From Hydrogenobaculum sp. Y04AAS1 (GTDB lineage Bacteria; Aquificota; Aquificia; Aquificales; Aquificaceae): a DNA stretch of 64,000 nucleotides. Shown one piece after another: positions 61,411-64,000 of the stretch; position 1 is the stretch's first letter; each line of letters opens with the position of its first letter. The notes under the pieces are model-generated. The model searched no databases and was not told the DNA's origin. It saw only the letters and a program-made list of their open reading frames with translations. Both the position numbers and the translations under genes were made by a program. The stretch lies in the NCBI RefSeq assembly GCF_000020785.1, contig NC_011126.1, positions 1,302,001 through 1,366,000 on the forward strand. The letters run 5' to 3'.

Positions 61411-61416
61411 TATAAT
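61388..61416 (+). promoter_or_regulatory. Promoter of the tRNA-Asp / tRNA-Met pair
   Basis: TGGACA (61388-61393), 17-base spacer, TATAAT (61411-61416), overlapping the end of the nucleotidyltransferase gene. The tRNA-Asp 5' end is 13 bases downstream. Confidence 0.75.
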
Positions 61417-61428
61417 ATTTAGATGGCT

Positions 61429-61506
<78 letters not shown>

Positions 61507-61520
61507 TCTTAATTAACGTA

Positions 61521-61592
61521 GGGCCTGTAGCTCAAAGGCAGAGCAGACGGCTCATAACCGTCCGGTTGGAGGTTCGAGTCCTTCCAGGCCCA
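61521..61592 (+). tRNA. tRNA with CAT anticodon (elongator Met or Ile2)
   Basis: Acceptor GGGCCTG (61521-61527) pairs with CAGGCCC (61585-61591); the discriminator is A and CCA is not encoded. The anticodon stem GACGG/CCGTC encloses CTCATAA, giving CAT. The paired first base and lack of three G-C pairs in the anticodon stem exclude a typical initiator. It could be elongator Met or the lysidine-modified Ile2; the sequence alone does not decide. A T5 run follows. Confidence 0.88.
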
Positions 61593-61685
61593 TGCTTTTT
61601 CTCATATTATCTAACTGACAATTTCATCTTATTTTTGTAGCTTTCGTCCTTTTCATTTGACTTTTAAGATGGTAAACTTAAAAAT

Positions 61686-62759
61686 ATGAAAGAAAATCTA
61701 TTTACTCCATTAGAGCTTAGGTCTTTGGTTTTAAGAAATTGTATTGTTATGTCCCCTATGTGCATGTACTCTTCAGAAGATGGCTTTGTAAACGATTTTC
61801 ATATAGCTCATTATGGTTCAAGAGCAGCTGGGGGCACTGGTCTTATTTTTACAGAAGCTTGTGCCGTATCTCCTGAGGGTGTTATATCAAAACAAGACCT
61901 TGGTATATACAAAGATGAGCATATAGAAGGTTTAAAGCGTATAGTAGATATATGTCATGGCTTTGGAGCAAAAGTAGGTATACAGCTAGCTCACGCTGGT
62001 AGAAAAGCTTTTGGAGGAAGACCCTGGGATAATCTTCAGAGGTTTGGTTATGATGAGCTTGATTTAATAGCGCCAAGCCAGGTAGCCTTTGGTCCTAATT
62101 GGAAAACTCCCAAAGAGATGACCAAAGAAGATATAAAAAATATCGTAGAAAAATTTGTGAAAGCTACCCAAAGAGCTTTAAAAGCTGGTTTTGATGTGAT
62201 AGAAATTCATGCGGCCCACGGATATCTTTTAAACGAGTTTTTATCACCTGTTACAAATAAACGATCAGATGAATACGGTGGGACTTTTGAAAACCGTATC
62301 AGGCTTTTAATAGAGATAACAGAAGCTATAAGAAGCATCGTACCCGGTGAGATGCCACTTTTTGTCAGGATATCGGCAGTGGATCATGTGGATGGTGGAT
62401 GGGATTTGGAAGATTCTATCGCACTTTCTAAAATCCTAAAAACCAAAGGCGTTGATGTGATAGACTGCTCTTCTGGTGGGATAGCTTTTGGAGCACCGCC
62501 AAACGATTATTACAGAGCCCATCAGATAGTGTTTTCAGAAACCATCAAAAAAGAAGTGGGCATAAAAACGATGGCAGTGGGTGGTATCACATCCTTTGAT
62601 ATGGCAAACGAGATTATAAAAAACAAAAGAGCAGATCTTGTGGCTATAGGTCGTCTTTTCTTGCAAGAGCCATACCTTCCTATAAAGTGGGCTATGTCAA
62701 GAAACATCAAGATAGATATTCCAAATCAGTATCAAAGAGGATATTATTTGGATGTTTGA
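61686..62759 (+). CDS. Old yellow enzyme family NADPH dehydrogenase (YqjM-like)
   Basis: FMN-dependent ene-reductase of 357 residues. The N terminus LFTPLELRSLVLRNCIVMSPMCMYSSEDG has the Cys/Met region of the thermophilic-like subgroup. HAGRK and the substrate-binding FDVIEIHAAHGYLLNEFLSP are conserved, with FMN site MAVGGITSFDMANEII and DLVAIGRLFLQEPYLP. The physiological substrate is unknown. It is monocistronic after the tRNA pair. Confidence 0.94.
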   Translation: MKENLFTPLELRSLVLRNCIVMSPMCMYSSEDGFVNDFHIAHYGSRAAGGTGLIFTEACAVSPEGVISKQDLGIYKDEHIEGLKRIVDICHGFGAKVGIQLAHAGRKAFGGRPWDNLQRFGYDELDLIAPSQVAFGPNWKTPKEMTKEDIKNIVEKFVKATQRALKAGFDVIEIHAAHGYLLNEFLSPVTNKRSDEYGGTFENRIRLLIEITEAIRSIVPGEMPLFVRISAVDHVDGGWDLEDSIALSKILKTKGVDVIDCSSGGIAFGAPPNDYYRAHQIVFSETIKKEVGIKTMAVGGITSFDMANEIIKNKRADLVAIGRLFLQEPYLPIKWAMSRNIKIDIPNQYQRGYYLDV

Positions 62760-62795
62760 TATAATTTTCTAAAATATACATCTTGAACACATAAA

Positions 62796-62831
62796 CCGTG
62801 GCATACTTGTAAACCGTGGCAAACTTGCTTG
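62796..62831. repeat. Dispersed 18-bp repeat, 2 units, intergenic
   Basis: CCGTGGCATACTTGTAAA (62796-62813) and CCGTGGCAAACTTGCTTG (62814-62831), plus orientation. They lie in the 158-bp gap between the old yellow enzyme gene and a diguanylate cyclase gene. The rest of the gap is AT-rich. Confidence 0.9.
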
Positions 62832-62917
62832 TCTGAAAAGTGTTTTTACTACTCTGTATTCCTATCCTATCTTGATCTATATATATTATTATGTTAATAT
62901 ATGTTAAAATATTATCT

Positions 62918-64000
62918 ATGCCATTAAAAAGAGAGGGGTTAGAACGTTTTTATATATTTGTTATAACTTTGGTTTTTCTTTTTATATCTTATCAGCTTCA
63001 TGAAATTGAAGTTAAACTTTCTAAGTCTATAATAAATATCGTTTATAACCAAACCCAAGCTACAGTTTCCAATATAGCTTTAAAAGTAAACAACAAATCT
63101 TACAAGGAGCTTGACAACTATCTTCCGCTATTGCTTTCAAAAGATATACAGAGAGTTTTTGTGCTTGCCTATAAAAACGGTATTTTATACAGCGTAGAGG
63201 ACTTACCAAAACATGGTATTAGCTACCCACGGGTTTTTATGCCAACTACAGATGAAAAATATGTTATATTAAAAGCTATAAAAACTGATATACCTTATGT
63301 AAAATACCATGATACTATAGAAAACGTGGGTTTTTCTCTTTACTACCCACTAAACGTCTTGATACACGATAAACCCTATAAAGCATTGATAATAATAGAT
63401 TATAAACTAAGCACGTTAAATAGTCTAAAAGATACCTTAGCGAGGATAAAAATAGGCATAATACTTATCGATATAATGTCGTTGTTGTTTTTGCTGACTA
63501 TAATATTTTTGCTTTTCAAAACAAGAGCTTACAAAATAGAATCTTATATAGATGAACTTACAGGTTTACCAAATAGAAAACTACTTAAAAATATAAAAAA
63601 CCGTCAAGAAGATTACGTAGTTGCTATGTTAGATATTGACTTTTTTAAGAGAATAAACGATACGTATGGACACGATGCTGGGGACATAGTTCTAAAAGAG
63701 GTAGCTCAAGCTATAAAAAGCTCCATAAGAGAAGATGATATTGTTTTAAGATGGGGCGGCGAAGAGTTTTTGATACTTTTAAAATGCAAACACCATGAGG
63801 CTTGTTTAAAGACTTTAGAGCGATTGAGGATAAAAATAAAATCTATTGATATTAATATCAACAATTACAATATAAAACTTAGCGTATCTATAGGGATATG
63901 TTTAAAAGCTAAAAACTTGGATGAAGGTATTAAAAAAGCCGATGAAGCTCTTTATAAGGCAAAAAGAAGCGGCAGGGATAGAATAGAGATTTATGACGAT
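62918..64000 (+). CDS. Membrane diguanylate cyclase (GGDEF), cut by window end
   Basis: Starts ATG 62918 (MPLKREGLERFYIF) and is open through the last base, 361 codons. Helix 1 is at about 10-26, a periplasmic region of about 155 residues follows, and helix 2 is at about 182-206. The GGDEF domain runs from about 218 (YIDELTGLPNR) to the window end, with DIDFFKRINDTYGHDAGD and the active site RWGGEEFLILL. The inhibitory RxxD (REDD) precedes it at the standard distance. It should be an active, product-inhibited cyclase; only a few C-terminal residues are likely to be missing. Confidence 0.92.
   Translation, partial: MPLKREGLERFYIFVITLVFLFISYQLHEIEVKLSKSIINIVYNQTQATVSNIALKVNNKSYKELDNYLPLLLSKDIQRVFVLAYKNGILYSVEDLPKHGISYPRVFMPTTDEKYVILKAIKTDIPYVKYHDTIENVGFSLYYPLNVLIHDKPYKALIIIDYKLSTLNSLKDTLARIKIGIILIDIMSLLFLLTIIFLLFKTRAYKIESYIDELTGLPNRKLLKNIKNRQEDYVVAMLDIDFFKRINDTYGHDAGDIVLKEVAQAIKSSIREDDIVLRWGGEEFLILLKCKHHEACLKTLERLRIKIKSIDININNYNIKLSVSIGICLKAKNLDEGIKKADEALYKAKRSGRDRIEIYDD

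Overview
The window (about one-third GC) reads as the chromosome of a hydrogen-oxidising, CO2-fixing bacterium of the Aquificales, most likely Hydrogenobaculum or a close relative. The organism name is inferred. The evidence is a complete block for the 2-oxoglutarate end of the reductive TCA cycle (isocitrate dehydrogenase, two-subunit 2-oxoglutarate carboxylase, two-subunit 2-oxoglutarate:ferredoxin oxidoreductase), two different [NiFe]-hydrogenase gene sets with nickel uptake and NikR, a thioredoxin-like [2Fe-2S] ferredoxin, the futalosine menaquinone pathway (MqnC), a DHH-CBS tRNA nucleotidyltransferase and a bacterial PolX.

Layout. 1-3.3 kb: an RND efflux operon cut by the window edge. 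3.4-6.2 kb: a tightly overlapping operon nadK, rlmN, glutamine amidotransferase, ferredoxin. 6.3-12.1 kb: a porin, a nickel module (NiCoT permease, nikR) and, divergent by 14 bp, a TetR regulator translationally coupled to a group-2-like hydrogenase. 12.2-15.1 kb: class III ribonucleotide reductase nrdD/nrdG. 15.1-29 kb: dnaK, c-di-GMP enzymes, peroxiredoxin, mqnC, nadE, ftsA, hom. 29-35.5 kb: ispE-phoH-ybeY, a CDF transporter fusion, a radical SAM protein and a sugar cluster (SemiSWEET, GT9, ROK kinase). 35.5-43 kb: an accessory island with a broken Rpn-like gene, an Eco57I-type methylase and a PLD-SNF2 helicase. It abuts an O2-tolerant-type hydrogenase small subunit that has no large subunit beside it. 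44-48 kb: ferrous iron uptake (feoA, feoB and a 34-residue Cys-rich partner), tRNA-Thr and heme oxygenase. 48-56 kb: the reductive TCA block. 56-64 kb: a pentapeptide repeat protein, a DUF4337-like membrane protein, PolX, the tRNA nucleotidyltransferase, tRNA-Asp, tRNA-Met, an old yellow enzyme and a diguanylate cyclase cut by the window end.

The most unusual signal is an 18-bp modular repeat, consensus CCGTGGCAGACTTGTAGA, in 1-4 copy blocks at eight loci in the window. It lies both between genes and inside genes. Where it is inside a gene it adds whole hexapeptides without breaking the frame: twelve residues in NrdD, and six, six and eighteen in the methylase. Four copies fill the nrdD-nrdG junction and four fill the methylase-helicase junction. 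The unit is GC-rich against its surroundings and open in five of six frames. I know of no described family that it belongs to.

No stretch longer than 300 bases lacks a gene or an assigned feature. No rRNA, CRISPR array, complete insertion sequence or replication origin was seen.
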